NCBI RefSeq assembly: GCF_003443735.1 | Contig: NZ_CP031969.1 | Location: 1,674,001 to 1,738,000 of the forward strand | Direction of reading: 5' to 3' | Origin: Streptomyces sp. CC0208 | GTDB taxonomy: Bacteria > Actinomycetota > Actinomycetes > Streptomycetales > Streptomycetaceae | DNA: 64,000 bases | Part shown: positions 39,523 to 48,817 of the stretch, piece after piece | Layout: every line of letters begins with the position of its first letter | Numbering within the stretch: position 1 is the first letter of the stretch | Notes under the pieces: generated by a model | Told to the model about the DNA's origin: nothing | What the model saw: only the letters and a program-made list of their open reading frames with translations | Database searches by the model: none | Translations under genes and position numbers: made by a program

Positions 39523-40215
39523 ATGTCCGAGAGCGTCTCGGTGCGCTGTCCGGTCTGCCGGCGCGAGCACCTCTATGCGGCGCCGTCGTACCCGTGCGAG
39601 TGCGGCGCCCCGGTCTGCCCGCCGCTGGACCGGCACGGCACGCCCACGGCCGTCGCCCACCAGGTCTGGGACGAGGCGTGGGTCTGCGTGGAGTGCGCGG
39701 TCTGCGGCCGCAAGGCCGAGTGGCCCCAGCCGGAGCTGGGCTGTGGCTGCGGGACGGTCCTGCGGATTCCGGTGGCCGGGGAGACCTGCTCGTGGCCGGA
39801 GCCGGAGGTGAACGCCGAGGTGGACGCCCACGCTCCCCCACGGCGCGCCTTCCAGCCGATCACGATCCGCACCGCGCGTGACGCGGTCACCGTGGCCGCG
39901 CTGTATCTGCGCTGGCTCGGCTACGAGGACATCCGGCGCGCGGACCAGCGGCCGCCGTCCGGCATCGGTCTCGCGGCCCGCGGGCTGCTGGCCCAGGTGG
40001 ACCCGACCGTGCGGCCGGCCTCACCGCGGGACGTGGAGTGCCTGTGGCTGACGGCCATGACGGAGTCCGCGCGCTGCGTGTACTTCTCCCTGGCCGGCTA
40101 CACCCCCGCGGCCCGCGTCCAGGCCGACTCCCTCGGCGTCCCCCTGTTCGTCCTGGACCTGACGGGCACACCGCAGCCGGTGAACAGCCTGGCGGACGAA
40201 CTGGACGGCGGGTAG
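39523..40215 (+). CDS. Zinc-ribbon protein with restriction-endonuclease-like C-terminal domain
   Basis: 230 residues; ATG 39523 with CCTGGAGG upstream (a GTG at 39469 would add 18 residues). The N-terminus has several Cys pairs (RCPVCRREH, YPCECGAPVCPP, VCVECAVCGRK, LGCGCG), enough for two zinc ribbons. The C-terminal half (TARDAVTVAALYLRWLGYEDIRR, GLAARGLLAQVDPTVRPASPRDVE, VYFSLAGYTPAARVQADSLGVPLFVLD) follows the Mrr/NERD-like core: helix, Asp/Gln strand, then the AxxxxVPLFVLD strand. The usual D-ExK pair is not cleanly visible (V-D-P and D-V-E are candidates), so nuclease activity is uncertain. Next to gcl. Confidence 0.75.
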   Translation: MSESVSVRCPVCRREHLYAAPSYPCECGAPVCPPLDRHGTPTAVAHQVWDEAWVCVECAVCGRKAEWPQPELGCGCGTVLRIPVAGETCSWPEPEVNAEVDAHAPPRRAFQPITIRTARDAVTVAALYLRWLGYEDIRRADQRPPSGIGLAARGLLAQVDPTVRPASPRDVECLWLTAMTESARCVYFSLAGYTPAARVQADSLGVPLFVLDLTGTPQPVNSLADELDGG

Positions 40216-40230
40216 GCCTCCGGCGGTGGT

Positions 40231-40318
40231 GGGGCGGCTGGGTGCAGGTGGCCAGGGGCGGGAGCGAGAGGGGCGGCTGGGTGCAGGTGGCCAGGGGCGG
40301 GAGCGAGGGGGGCGGCTT
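40231..40318. repeat. 39-bp tandem repeat, 2.2 copies
   Basis: A unit beginning GGGGCGGCTGGGTGCAGGTG repeats at 40231 and 40270, with a partial third copy at 40309. Noncoding gap between convergent genes; no spacer structure. Confidence 0.9.
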
Positions 40319-40494
40319 CGTGTCGCCGGCCGGACACGGACACCGGCGCTCCCCCCGCCCGACGGCGGAGCGCAAACACCGGCCCCCGACAACCGGACGC
40401 AGACACCAACGCCCCCCACCCCAAGACCGAGCACGGACACCAGCGCTCCCCCGACGGCCGCCGGCACGAGTGCCGCTGCGGGGCCCTCCGGCTC

Positions 40495-42081
40495 TCAGTC
40501 CCCCGCGTACGTCTCCCGCAGCTCCACCTTCCGTACCTTCCCGGACACCGTCATCGGGAAGGCGTCGAGGATCTTCAGCCGGCTCGGGACCTTGTAGTGC
40601 GCCAGCCGCCCCTCGCAGAAGCCGCGCAGTTCCTCCAGGGTCGGAGGGTCCGCCGGGTCCCGCGGGATGACGCAGGCCAGCACCTCCTCGCCGTAACGCT
40701 CATGGGGGACGCCGACCACCTGGACGTCCGCGATCTTCGGGTGGGCGTAGAGGAACTCCTCGATCTCGCGGGGGTAGATGTTCTCGCCGCCCCGGATGAT
40801 CATGTCCTTGATGCGGCCGACGATCTCGACGTACCCGTCCTCGCGCATCGTCGCCAGGTCGCCGGTGTGCATCCAGCGCCCCTGGTCCACGGCCTCCGCC
40901 GTCTTCTCGGGCTCGTTCCAGTAGCCGAGCATCACGCTGTAGCCGCGGGTGCACAACTCCCCCGCCGTGCCCCGGGGCTGGGTGACCCCGGTCGCCGGGT
41001 CGACGACCTTGACCTCGATGTGCGGCAGGACGCGGCCGACCGTGCCGGTGCGGTGCTCCAGGTCGTCGTCCCTGCGGGTCTGCAGGGACACCGGGGACGT
41101 CTCCGTCATGCCGTAGCAGATGGACACCTCCGCCATGTGCATCTCCGCGACCACCCGCTTCATCACCTCCACCGGGCAGGGCGAGCCCGCCATGATGCCG
41201 GTGCGCAGGGAGGAGAGGTCGTACGTGGCGAAGTCGGGGAGGTTCAACTCCGCGATGAACATGGTCGGGACGCCGTAGAGCGAGGTGCAGCCCTCCTGCT
41301 GGACCGCGCGCAGGGTCGCCGCCGGGTCGAAGGAGGGGGCCGGGATGACCATGCAGGCGCCGTGCGAGGTCGCCGCCAGATTGCCCATCACCATGCCGAA
41401 GCAGTGGTAGAAGGGGACCGGGATGCAGATCCGGTCCTGCTCGCTGTAGGCGATCAACTCACCTACGAAGTAGCCGTTGTTGAGGATGTTGTGGTGGGAG
41501 AGGGTGGCCCCCTTGGGGAAGCCCGTGGTGCCCGAGGTGTACTGGATGTTGATCGGGTCGTCGCAGGACAGCTCCGGGTGCACCGCGTCCGGCACGGCCC
41601 GCCCGAGCAGCGCCTGCCAGCTCGGGTCGCCGATGTAGACGACCTCCCGCAACTCCCGGCACCTGACCCGCACTTCGTCGACCATCGCCCGGTAGTCGCT
41701 GGTCTTGTGGCTGAGCGAGGCGAACAGGAGCGAGATCCCAGCCTGGTTGAGGACGTACTCGACCTCGTGGGTGCGGTACGCCGGGTTGATGTTCACCATG
41801 ATCGCGCCGATGCGGGCGGTGGCGTACTGGACGAGCACCCACTCGGGGCAGTTGACCGCCCAGATGCCCACCCGGTCCCCCTTGGCGACACCAGACGCGA
41901 GCAGCGCGGACGCCAACTCGTCGACGTCGGCGCCGAATTGCGCGTAGGTCCAACGCCTCCCCGACGGCACGTCGACGAGCGCCTCGCGCTCCGGCCAAGT
42001 GGCGACGGCCCGGTCCAGGTTGGCCCCGATGGTGTCGCCGAGCAGCTCGGTCGTGCTCACCCCGTGCGTGTACGAGTTCAC
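40495..42081 (-). CDS. Fatty-acyl-CoA synthetase (AMP-binding)
   Basis: 528 residues. ANL-family motifs: [44 protein letters not shown] and the C-terminal lysine of SGKVRK. The sequence resembles the FadD-type acyl-CoA synthetases with a wide bacterial range ([17 protein letters not shown]). Activates free fatty acids to acyl-CoA for degradation. It overlaps the upstream synthetase by ATGA, so the two ligases are coupled. Confidence 0.92.
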   Translation of the reverse strand: MNSYTHGVSTTELLGDTIGANLDRAVATWPEREALVDVPSGRRWTYAQFGADVDELASALLASGVAKGDRVGIWAVNCPEWVLVQYATARIGAIMVNINPAYRTHEVEYVLNQAGISLLFASLSHKTSDYRAMVDEVRVRCRELREVVYIGDPSWQALLGRAVPDAVHPELSCDDPINIQYTSGTTGFPKGATLSHHNILNNGYFVGELIAYSEQDRICIPVPFYHCFGMVMGNLAATSHGACMVIPAPSFDPAATLRAVQQEGCTSLYGVPTMFIAELNLPDFATYDLSSLRTGIMAGSPCPVEVMKRVVAEMHMAEVSICYGMTETSPVSLQTRRDDDLEHRTGTVGRVLPHIEVKVVDPATGVTQPRGTAGELCTRGYSVMLGYWNEPEKTAEAVDQGRWMHTGDLATMREDGYVEIVGRIKDMIIRGGENIYPREIEEFLYAHPKIADVQVVGVPHERYGEEVLACVIPRDPADPPTLEELRGFCEGRLAHYKVPSRLKILDAFPMTVSGKVRKVELRETYAGD

Positions 42082-43745
42082 CGGAAGTCCTCCTCGCGGT
42101 ACTCCGCGTCCGACCCCGCCGCCGTGGCCTCACGCAGCTCGATCCGACGGATCTTCCCCGACACCGTCTTGGGCAGCTCCGCGAACTCAAGGCGCCGGAT
42201 CCGCTTGTACGGCGCCAGCGCCTGCCGGGAGTGCTCGAACAGCACCTTGGCCGTGTCGGGGCCGGGCTCCCAGCCCTCCGCCAGCACGACGTACGCCTTC
42301 GGGACCGCGAGCCGCAGCTCGTCCGGCGCGGGCACGACTGCCGCCTCGGCCACCGCCTCGTGTTCGAGGAGCGCGCTCTCCAGCTCGAAGGGGCTGATCT
42401 TGTAGTCGGATGCCTTGAAGACGTCGTCGCTGCGGCCGATGTAGGTCAGATACCCCTCCTCGTCCCTCGACGCCACGTCGCCGGTCCGGTAGTAGCCGCC
42501 CGCCATCGCCTCCGCGGTGCGGTCCGGGTCGCCGTGGTAGCCGGTCATCAGGCCGACCGGCCGGGCCGACAGGTCCAGTGCGATCTCACCCTCGGTCGCG
42601 CCGGGCGCGCCGGACACCGGGTCGAGGAGCTCCACCTTGTAGCCGGGGCTCGGGCGGCCCATCGAGCCGGTCTTCAGCACCTGTCCGGGGCTGTTGGAGA
42701 CCTGCACGGCGGTCTCGGTCTGGCCGAAGCCGTCCCGGATGGTGATGCCCCAGGCCCGCCGGACCTGCTCGATGACCTCGGGGTTCAGGGGTTCACCGGC
42801 CGCGACCACCTCCCGGGGCGGCGTGCGCAGCTGGGTCAGGTCGGCCTGGATGAGCATGCGCCACACGGTCGGCGGGGCGCAGAAGGTGGTGACCTGGGCC
42901 CGGTCCATCTCGGACATCAGCCGCCCCGCGTCGAAGCGTGTGTAGTTGTGGATGAAGACGGTCGCCTCCGCGTTCCACGGCGCGAACAGGTTGGACCAGG
43001 CGTGTTTGGCCCAGCCGGGCGAGGAGATGTTGAGGTGCACGTCACCGGGCTTGAGCCCGATCCAGTACATGGTCGCCAGGTGCCCGATCGGGTACGAGGT
43101 GTGCGTGTGCTCGACGAGCTTGGGCCGGGCCGTCGTCCCGGAGGTGAAGTAGAGCATCAGCGGGTCGTCGGCCAGGGTCGGACCGTCGGGCAGGAACTCC
43201 TCGGCGGCGGTGTACGCGTCCTCGTACGGCTGCCAGCCCTCCGGTACCCCGCCGACCGCGATGCGCGTGTAGTCGCCGGGCACCTCGTCGAACTTGGCGG
43301 CGTCCTCGGCCCGCACCAGGACATGCCGCACCCGGCCGCGCTCGACGCGGTCGCGCAGGTCGGCCGGGCCCAGCAGCGGGGTCGCCGGGATGACGACGGC
43401 CCGCAGCTTCATGGCGGCCAGGGCCGTCTCCCACAGCTCGGCCTGGTTGCCCAGCATGACGAGGATGCGGTCCTCGGCCTGCACCCCGCGCTCGCGCAGC
43501 AGGTTGGCGACCCGGTTCGAGCGTTCGGCCATCTCGGCGAAGGACAGCCGGATCTCGCTGCCGTCCTCCTCGACGATGTGCAGGGCGGTGCGGTCGTTGC
43601 CCTCGGCGATGACGTCGAACCAGTCGAGCGCCCAGTTGAAGTGCCGCGGGCGGGGCCAGGTGAAGCCCTCGTACGCCGTGGCGTAGTCCTCGCGGTGCTG
43701 GAGCAGGAAGTCCCGCGCCCCGCGGAAGTCCTCCGTGGCCGTCAT
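42078..43745 (-). CDS. Medium-chain/acetyl-type acyl-CoA synthetase (MACS-like)
   Basis: 555 residues. Motifs: [53 protein letters not shown] and [10 protein letters not shown]-terminal [13 protein letters not shown] is typical of the MACS/acetoacetyl group. Its substrate is probably a short or medium acyl chain. GTG-free ATG start with GAGGACGC upstream. Divergent from a GAF-LuxR gene with a strong palindrome between them. Confidence 0.92.
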   Translation of the reverse strand: MTATEDFRGARDFLLQHREDYATAYEGFTWPRPRHFNWALDWFDVIAEGNDRTALHIVEEDGSEIRLSFAEMAERSNRVANLLRERGVQAEDRILVMLGNQAELWETALAAMKLRAVVIPATPLLGPADLRDRVERGRVRHVLVRAEDAAKFDEVPGDYTRIAVGGVPEGWQPYEDAYTAAEEFLPDGPTLADDPLMLYFTSGTTARPKLVEHTHTSYPIGHLATMYWIGLKPGDVHLNISSPGWAKHAWSNLFAPWNAEATVFIHNYTRFDAGRLMSEMDRAQVTTFCAPPTVWRMLIQADLTQLRTPPREVVAAGEPLNPEVIEQVRRAWGITIRDGFGQTETAVQVSNSPGQVLKTGSMGRPSPGYKVELLDPVSGAPGATEGEIALDLSARPVGLMTGYHGDPDRTAEAMAGGYYRTGDVASRDEEGYLTYIGRSDDVFKASDYKISPFELESALLEHEAVAEAAVVPAPDELRLAVPKAYVVLAEGWEPGPDTAKVLFEHSRQALAPYKRIRRLEFAELPKTVSGKIRRIELREATAAGSDAEYREEDFR

Positions 43746-43819
43746 GTTGCGTCCTCCTCGTACCGGACCATTGCCGGGCGGCTCTCTGCCATCGTGTAAT
43801 CCGTGATGCAGGTCTCACT

Positions 43820-43835
43820 ACCCCCGAACGGGGGT
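43820..43835. promoter_or_regulatory. Operator-like palindrome between synthetases and GAF-LuxR gene
   Basis: ACCCCCGAACGGGGGT, perfect 7-bp arms with AA between, 27 bp before the regulator start and 75 bp before the synthetase start. Probable LuxR-type binding site. Confidence 0.7.
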
Positions 43836-43861
43836 GTGTGCCGCGGTGAGGGGACGAACAG

Positions 43862-44692
43862 GTGACAGTGGACGCGGCCGGCGCGGTGGAGATCCGGCGT
43901 GCGCTCGCGCGGCTGCGGCGCACCACGGGCCTCCCGGTCGCCTTCGGCGGTCTGGTCGAGGCCGGGCGCCCGCGGATACGGATCAGCGAACTGAGCGGTA
44001 CGGCCACCACCTCGCTCCTCGCACTCGCGGTGACCTCGGGCAACGGCCTCGGCGGCAAGACCGTCGCGCTGGCCCGCCCGTGCGCCGTGGCGGACTACTC
44101 CCTGTCCCGGCAGATCAGCCACGAGTACGACGCCGCCGTCGCCGCGGAGGGGCTGCGCTCGGTGCTGGCCGTGCCCGTGGTCGTACGGCGCCGGGTGCGG
44201 GGCGTGCTGTACGGCGCCCTGCGCGACGCCCAGCCGCTGGGCGACCGCACGCTGTCGGCGGCGGTGGACGCGGCACGGGACGTGGAGCAGGCGCTGGTCG
44301 TCGGCGACGAGGTACGGGACGTGCTGGTGGCGGCGCGGGCCGAGCCCGGTCAGGGCGACGCCGCGGCGTGGGAGCAGGTCCGGGAGGCCCACACGGCGCT
44401 GCGGGCGCTGGCCTCGCGGATCGGCGACCCCGCGCTGCGGGCCGAGTTGCTCGACGCGTGCGCGCTCCTGACCGGCGACGCCGTACCCGCGAAGGAGGTG
44501 GCTCTGGCCCCTCGTGAGCTGGACGTCCTGGCCTGCGTGGCAGCCGGGGCGACGAACGCCGTGGCGGCGGACCGGATGGGCGTGGGTGCCGAGACGGTCA
44601 AGGCGTACCTGCGGTCGGCCATGCGGAAGCTCGGGGCCAGGACACGGGGCGAGGCGGTGGTCGCCGCCCGCCGGGCGGGACTGCTCCCGTAA
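43862..44692 (+). CDS. GAF-domain LuxR-type regulator
   Basis: 276 residues from GTG. N-terminal GAF domain (TGLPVAFGGLV..., YDAAVAAEGLRSVLAVPVVVRRRVRGVLYG), a helical linker, and a C-terminal LuxR HTH (LAPRELDVLACVAAGATNAVAADRMGVGAETVKAYLRSAMRKLGARTR). No phosphoacceptor domain, so it is a one-component sensor. Placement argues for control of the two acyl-CoA synthetases; an acyl or CoA ligand is a guess. Confidence 0.92.
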   Translation: MTVDAAGAVEIRRALARLRRTTGLPVAFGGLVEAGRPRIRISELSGTATTSLLALAVTSGNGLGGKTVALARPCAVADYSLSRQISHEYDAAVAAEGLRSVLAVPVVVRRRVRGVLYGALRDAQPLGDRTLSAAVDAARDVEQALVVGDEVRDVLVAARAEPGQGDAAAWEQVREAHTALRALASRIGDPALRAELLDACALLTGDAVPAKEVALAPRELDVLACVAAGATNAVAADRMGVGAETVKAYLRSAMRKLGARTRGEAVVAARRAGLLP

Positions 44693-44835
44693 CACTTGTA
44701 CGCACATCATTCATTCGCGGGTACTTTGAATTTGTCCATGCGGTACGTGTTGTTATATCCCTCACCACATCTTCCAGCCGAATTTCAAAGCACCTTGCCT
44801 AATATTGGCCAGGACACGACACAGGGAGGGGAGCG
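44693..44835 (+). promoter_or_regulatory. AT-rich upstream region of the LAL gene
   Basis: The most AT-rich intergenic stretch nearby. It carries separated arms CTTTGAA (44724-44730) and TTCAAAG (44784-44790), and GGGAGGGGAG directly before the GTG start. Probable promoter; boxes not assigned. Confidence 0.45.
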
Positions 44836-47652
44836 GTGACCGTGCCACGCGACTTCCAGGAGCCTGCGAGATGCCGCCCTGACCTGGTCATCGGCCGGGA
44901 CGAGCTGTTCGGCCAGGCCCGTGAACAGCTGACCCGCGGCGGCAGCGTGCTCCTGCACGGCCCCGCCGGAATAGGAAAGTCGACCGTCCTGCGGGCCCTG
45001 GCCGCGGAATGCGGCGAAGCGGCCCACACCGTGTTGCGCTGCTCGGCCACCGAGTCCGAATCCCACCTCCCCTTCCTGGCCCTGGCCGACCTCTTCGGCC
45101 TGGTCCTCGACGACATCTCGGACAAGCTGCCCGCCGCCCAGCGCACCGCGCTCGAATCGGCGCTGACCGGCCGGGGCGAGTCCACCCTCCAGCGCGACGG
45201 CCTCGCCCTGCGCCTGGCGGTGCTGTCGGCGCTGCGCGCCCTCGCCGCCGAGGGGCCGGTCCTGGTCGTCGCCGACGACGTGCAGTGGCTGGATCCGGCC
45301 AGCCTGGAACTGCTCGGCTTCGCCGCCCGCCGGCTCGGCGACATCCCCGTACGGATGCTGTGCGCGGTCCGCACCGACGGCCCCGAGTACGACCGCCATC
45401 TACGCGTGTTGCCGCCGGACAGTCTCGCCGTCCGCTTCAACCCGCTCACCCGCGCCCAGACGGCCGCACTGCTCGACCACCGGGGCTACACCGGCCTCCA
45501 GCGCTCCACCGTCCGGGACATCCACCGCACCAGCGGCGGCAACCCGTTCTACGCCCTGGAGCTGGGCCGCGCGCTCACCGAGAACCCGACCCCGCCGCGC
45601 CCCGGCGAGCCGCTGCCGGTGCCCACCTCGCTGCGGGCCCTGGTGCTCAGCCGGCTGGAGATGCTGTCCGAGGAGGCCCGGCGCACCCTCCTGGTGGCGA
45701 GCGCGGGCGCCCGTCCCACCCCGGCCCTGCTGCACGCGGCCGGGCGCGCGGACGCCGAGGCCGAGATGGCCCAGGCGGCCGCGCTTGGCCTGCTCGCGAC
45801 GGAGGCCGAGGGCCCCGCCGTACGCTTCGCGCATCCGCTGATCTCGGCCGCGCTGTACGCGGAGGCGCCCGCACAGGAACGGCGGGACGCGCACCGGGCG
45901 CTGTCCACGGCCGCCTCCGACCCGATCGAACGGGCCCGCCACCTGGCCCTCGCGACCACCGGCGCCGACCCGGAGGTCGCCGCCCGGCTCGCCGAGGCCG
46001 CGGCCCTGGCCCGGGACCGGGGCGCGCCCTCGATGGCCGCCTCCCTCGGGCTGCTGTCGGCCCGGCACACCCCGGCCGACAGTGTGCCCGCTCCGGACGT
46101 ACGGCGGCTCGCGGCGGCCGAGGACGCGATCACCGCCGGTGAACTGGATCTCGCCCGGGACATCGCCCGGGACGTGCTCACCCGGGCCACCGTGCCCGCG
46201 GACCGGGTGCGGGCCTGGATCATCGTGATCGACACCGCGGGCCACGCCATGACGGAGGTCGACGCGGTCTTCCCGCAGGCGCTGGCCGACGCGGGCGACG
46301 ACCCCGAACTGCTCGCCCTGATCCGCTACCAGCTGGCCTGGCGGGCGCTGCTCGTCGAGGGCGACTTCGACGAGGCGCGCGGGGAGGCCGCACGCTCGGC
46401 GGCGCTGGCCGCGCGGGCCGGCGACCGCTACAACGAACTGATGGCGCTGTCCTTCCAGGCCCAGCTGGAGACCCTGATGGGCCATCCGGACGCCCCCGCG
46501 ACCATCAAGCAGGCCCTGAAGGAGCCCCAGGACCCGCGGGTGGCCTGCCATCACAACGGCGCGGGCTACTCCCGCTTCCGCTGGCTGATCATGAGCGACC
46601 AGTTGCCCGAGGCCCGGGCCACGGTCACCGCGCTGCTGCGCGAGGTGCGGCGGCGCGGGTCGGTCGAGAGCGAGGTGCACTTCCTGCGCGGGGTGGCCGA
46701 GACCGAGTTGCGCTCCGGGCACTGCGGGCGGGCCCTCGACCTGGCCCGGGAAAGCCTGATGATGGCCCGGGACACCGGGATCGGCGAGGTGGCCTCGGCC
46801 GTGCTCGCCTCCCTCGCCGAGGCCTCGGGCGGCAGTGTCGAGCGGGCGCTCGAACTGGCCCGGGAGGCGGTCGACCACGCCGAGGAGAACGGCGACCAGA
46901 TGTACGAGTCCCGGGGCCTGACCGCCCTCGGGTACGCGCAGCTCGTCGCCGGGGACGCGCCGGGGGCGGTGCGATCGCTGCGCCGGGTGCGCGAGCTGGA
47001 GCACGGCCTCGGCATCACCGATCCGGCGCGCGGCCGCTGGCAGGGTGACCTCGCCGAGGCCCTCGTACGCGTCGGGGAGACCGGCGAGGCGCAGGACGTC
47101 ATCGACGTGACGCGGGTGAACGCGCTGCGGCTGGGCCGGGAGAGCGTGCTGGCCGTACTGGACCGGGCCGAGGCCCTGGTGCGGGCGGCGCGGGGTGAAC
47201 ACGACGCGGCGCTGGCGCAGTTGACGTCGGTGCAGGACCGTCTCGCCAAGTTGGGCCACGGCCTGGAGGAGGCCCGCGCCGCCTTCGCCCAGGCCCAGTT
47301 GCGCACCCGACGGCCCGGTCCGACCTCGTACGACGAGGCGGCCCGGCTCTTCAGGCGCTGCCGGGCGCTGCCGTGGCTGCGTCAGGTGGAGGCGGCCGCA
47401 CTGGCCCGGCCGGTGGAGCCGGAGCCCGCTCCCACACTCGCGCCGGACGGACTGGACAGCCTGGAAGGGCTCGCCTCGATGGAGCGTCAGGTGGCCGCAC
47501 TCGTCATGGAGGGCGCCACCAACCGGGAGATCGCCGCGCGGCTGTTCATCAGCGTGAAGACGGTCGAGGCGACGCTCACCCGGGTCTACCGCAAGCTCGG
47601 GATCCGTTCCCGGGTGGACATCGTCCGGCTGGCTGCGGGCCGACGGCCGTAG
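44836..47652 (+). CDS. Large LuxR-type (LAL) ATPase regulator
   Basis: 938 residues. N-terminal STAND-type ATPase: Walker A GPAGIGKSTV (about residue 45), Walker B VLVVADDVQWLD (about 150), then a helical winged part, a long alpha-repeat region (TPR-like, about 400-830) and a C-terminal LuxR HTH (EGATNREIAARLFISVKTVEATLTRVYRKLGI). MalT-like activator; LAL proteins often control secondary metabolism or secreted enzymes. The trypsin gene starts 227 bp downstream and may be a target, but nothing in the sequence proves it. Confidence 0.95.
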   Translation: MTVPRDFQEPARCRPDLVIGRDELFGQAREQLTRGGSVLLHGPAGIGKSTVLRALAAECGEAAHTVLRCSATESESHLPFLALADLFGLVLDDISDKLPAAQRTALESALTGRGESTLQRDGLALRLAVLSALRALAAEGPVLVVADDVQWLDPASLELLGFAARRLGDIPVRMLCAVRTDGPEYDRHLRVLPPDSLAVRFNPLTRAQTAALLDHRGYTGLQRSTVRDIHRTSGGNPFYALELGRALTENPTPPRPGEPLPVPTSLRALVLSRLEMLSEEARRTLLVASAGARPTPALLHAAGRADAEAEMAQAAALGLLATEAEGPAVRFAHPLISAALYAEAPAQERRDAHRALSTAASDPIERARHLALATTGADPEVAARLAEAAALARDRGAPSMAASLGLLSARHTPADSVPAPDVRRLAAAEDAITAGELDLARDIARDVLTRATVPADRVRAWIIVIDTAGHAMTEVDAVFPQALADAGDDPELLALIRYQLAWRALLVEGDFDEARGEAARSAALAARAGDRYNELMALSFQAQLETLMGHPDAPATIKQALKEPQDPRVACHHNGAGYSRFRWLIMSDQLPEARATVTALLREVRRRGSVESEVHFLRGVAETELRSGHCGRALDLARESLMMARDTGIGEVASAVLASLAEASGGSVERALELAREAVDHAEENGDQMYESRGLTALGYAQLVAGDAPGAVRSLRRVRELEHGLGITDPARGRWQGDLAEALVRVGETGEAQDVIDVTRVNALRLGRESVLAVLDRAEALVRAARGEHDAALAQLTSVQDRLAKLGHGLEEARAAFAQAQLRTRRPGPTSYDEAARLFRRCRALPWLRQVEAAALARPVEPEPAPTLAPDGLDSLEGLASMERQVAALVMEGATNREIAARLFISVKTVEATLTRVYRKLGIRSRVDIVRLAAGRRP

Positions 47653-47733
47653 CCGAGGGGTCGTCAGAACAGCTTCTCCCGGGGCCGGCCGAAGGCCGAC
47701 CGAGGGTTTTCCCTGCCCAACTCCCTTAGGGGG

Positions 47734-47759
47734 TTCCCTCATTGGGAAGGTGAACTTCC
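47734..47759 (+). promoter_or_regulatory. Overlapping inverted repeats before the trypsin gene
   Basis: TTCCC-TCATT-GGGAA (47734-47748) overlaps GGAAG-GTGAA-CTTCC (47745-47759). A TAGCTT -10-like box follows near 47766. Competing or cooperative binding at the protease promoter is plausible. Confidence 0.5.
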
Positions 47760-47879
47760 GCGTTCTAGCTTATGAACATGCCGCTCGCCCGGGCATACGG
47801 GGGTCGGTCCCGCGACCCCCGTGTACCACCCCCCACACCCGCGCGACCCCCCACCGGCACTCCTTGAGGAGACTCACCG

Positions 47880-48671
47880 ATGTTCGGTCTCACCCGTGCG
47901 AAGAAGGCCGGCGCCGTGGCCCTGGCAACCGCCGCTGCCGCCGCCACCGCGTTGCTCGGCGCCCCCACCGCCGTCGCCGCCCCCCAGCCCATCGTCGGCG
48001 GTACGACGACGACCACGACCTCGTACCCGTTCATGATGCAGATCACGGACGCCTCCCAGAACCAGTTCTGCGGCGGCACCCTGGTCTCCGCGACCAAGGT
48101 GGTCACCGCGGCCCACTGCATGGTCGGCGAGACCACCAGCAGCGTGAGAGTCGTCGGCGGCCGCACCTACCTCAACGGCACCAACGGCACGGTCAGCCGG
48201 GTCAGCAAGATCTGGATCAACCCGAGCTACACGGACGCCACCAACGGTGACGACGTGGCCGTGCTGACCCTGTCGACCTCGATGCCGTACACGACGGCGT
48301 CGTACGTCTCCTCCTCCCAGACGAGCGTGTACGCGGCCGGCACCACGGCCCGCATCCTCGGCTGGGGCACCACCTCTTCGAACGGCAGCTCCTCCAACCA
48401 GCTGCGGACCGCGACCGTCCCGATCGTGTCCGACTCCAGCTGCAGGAGCTCCTACGGTTCGGACTTCGTCCAGACCGACATGGTTTGCGCCGGATACACC
48501 TCCGGCGGCACAGACACCTGCCAGGGCGACAGCGGCGGTCCCCTGCTCATCGGGGGCGTCCTGGCAGGGATCACTTCATGGGGAGAGGGCTGCGCGCAGG
48601 CCGGTTACCCGGGTGTCTACACCCGGCTGACCACCTTCTCCAGCCTCGTGACCACGCAGGTCAACTCGTAG
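47880..48671 (+). CDS. Secreted trypsin-like serine protease (S1)
   Basis: 263 residues: signal peptide to about 34 (VALATAAAAATALLGAPTAVAA), a very short propeptide ending PQP, then mature IVGG at 38. Catalytic triad H79 (TAAHC), D125 (GDDVAVL), S218 (GDSGGP). D212 at the base of the S1 pocket (TDTCQGD) predicts cleavage after Arg/Lys. Six cysteines fit three disulfides. The Thr run TTTTTT after IVGG is unusual. Secreted and probably self- or partner-activated. Confidence 0.95.
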   Translation: MFGLTRAKKAGAVALATAAAAATALLGAPTAVAAPQPIVGGTTTTTTSYPFMMQITDASQNQFCGGTLVSATKVVTAAHCMVGETTSSVRVVGGRTYLNGTNGTVSRVSKIWINPSYTDATNGDDVAVLTLSTSMPYTTASYVSSSQTSVYAAGTTARILGWGTTSSNGSSSNQLRTATVPIVSDSSCRSSYGSDFVQTDMVCAGYTSGGTDTCQGDSGGPLLIGGVLAGITSWGEGCAQAGYPGVYTRLTTFSSLVTTQVNS

Positions 48672-48817
48672 GTCCCCAGAGATTCCTGAGGATCCCTCAG
48701 GTGAGAGACCGGGGGCGTTGCGGGCCACCACGAGCGGCCCGCAGCGCCCCCTATCCATGTGTGCCGGGACCAGGGGGACCCGGGAGACTCACAGGGACGG
48801 TCGGGTCGTAGGGACGG

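Noticed and set aside
40231..40318. Possible CRISPR array
   Set aside because: The 39-bp units are directly adjacent with no unique spacers, only 2.2 copies, and no cas genes.
47750..48250. Frame overlapping the trypsin start
   Set aside because: The trypsin frame has signal peptide, IVGG and catalytic residues; this one is Arg/His-rich noise.
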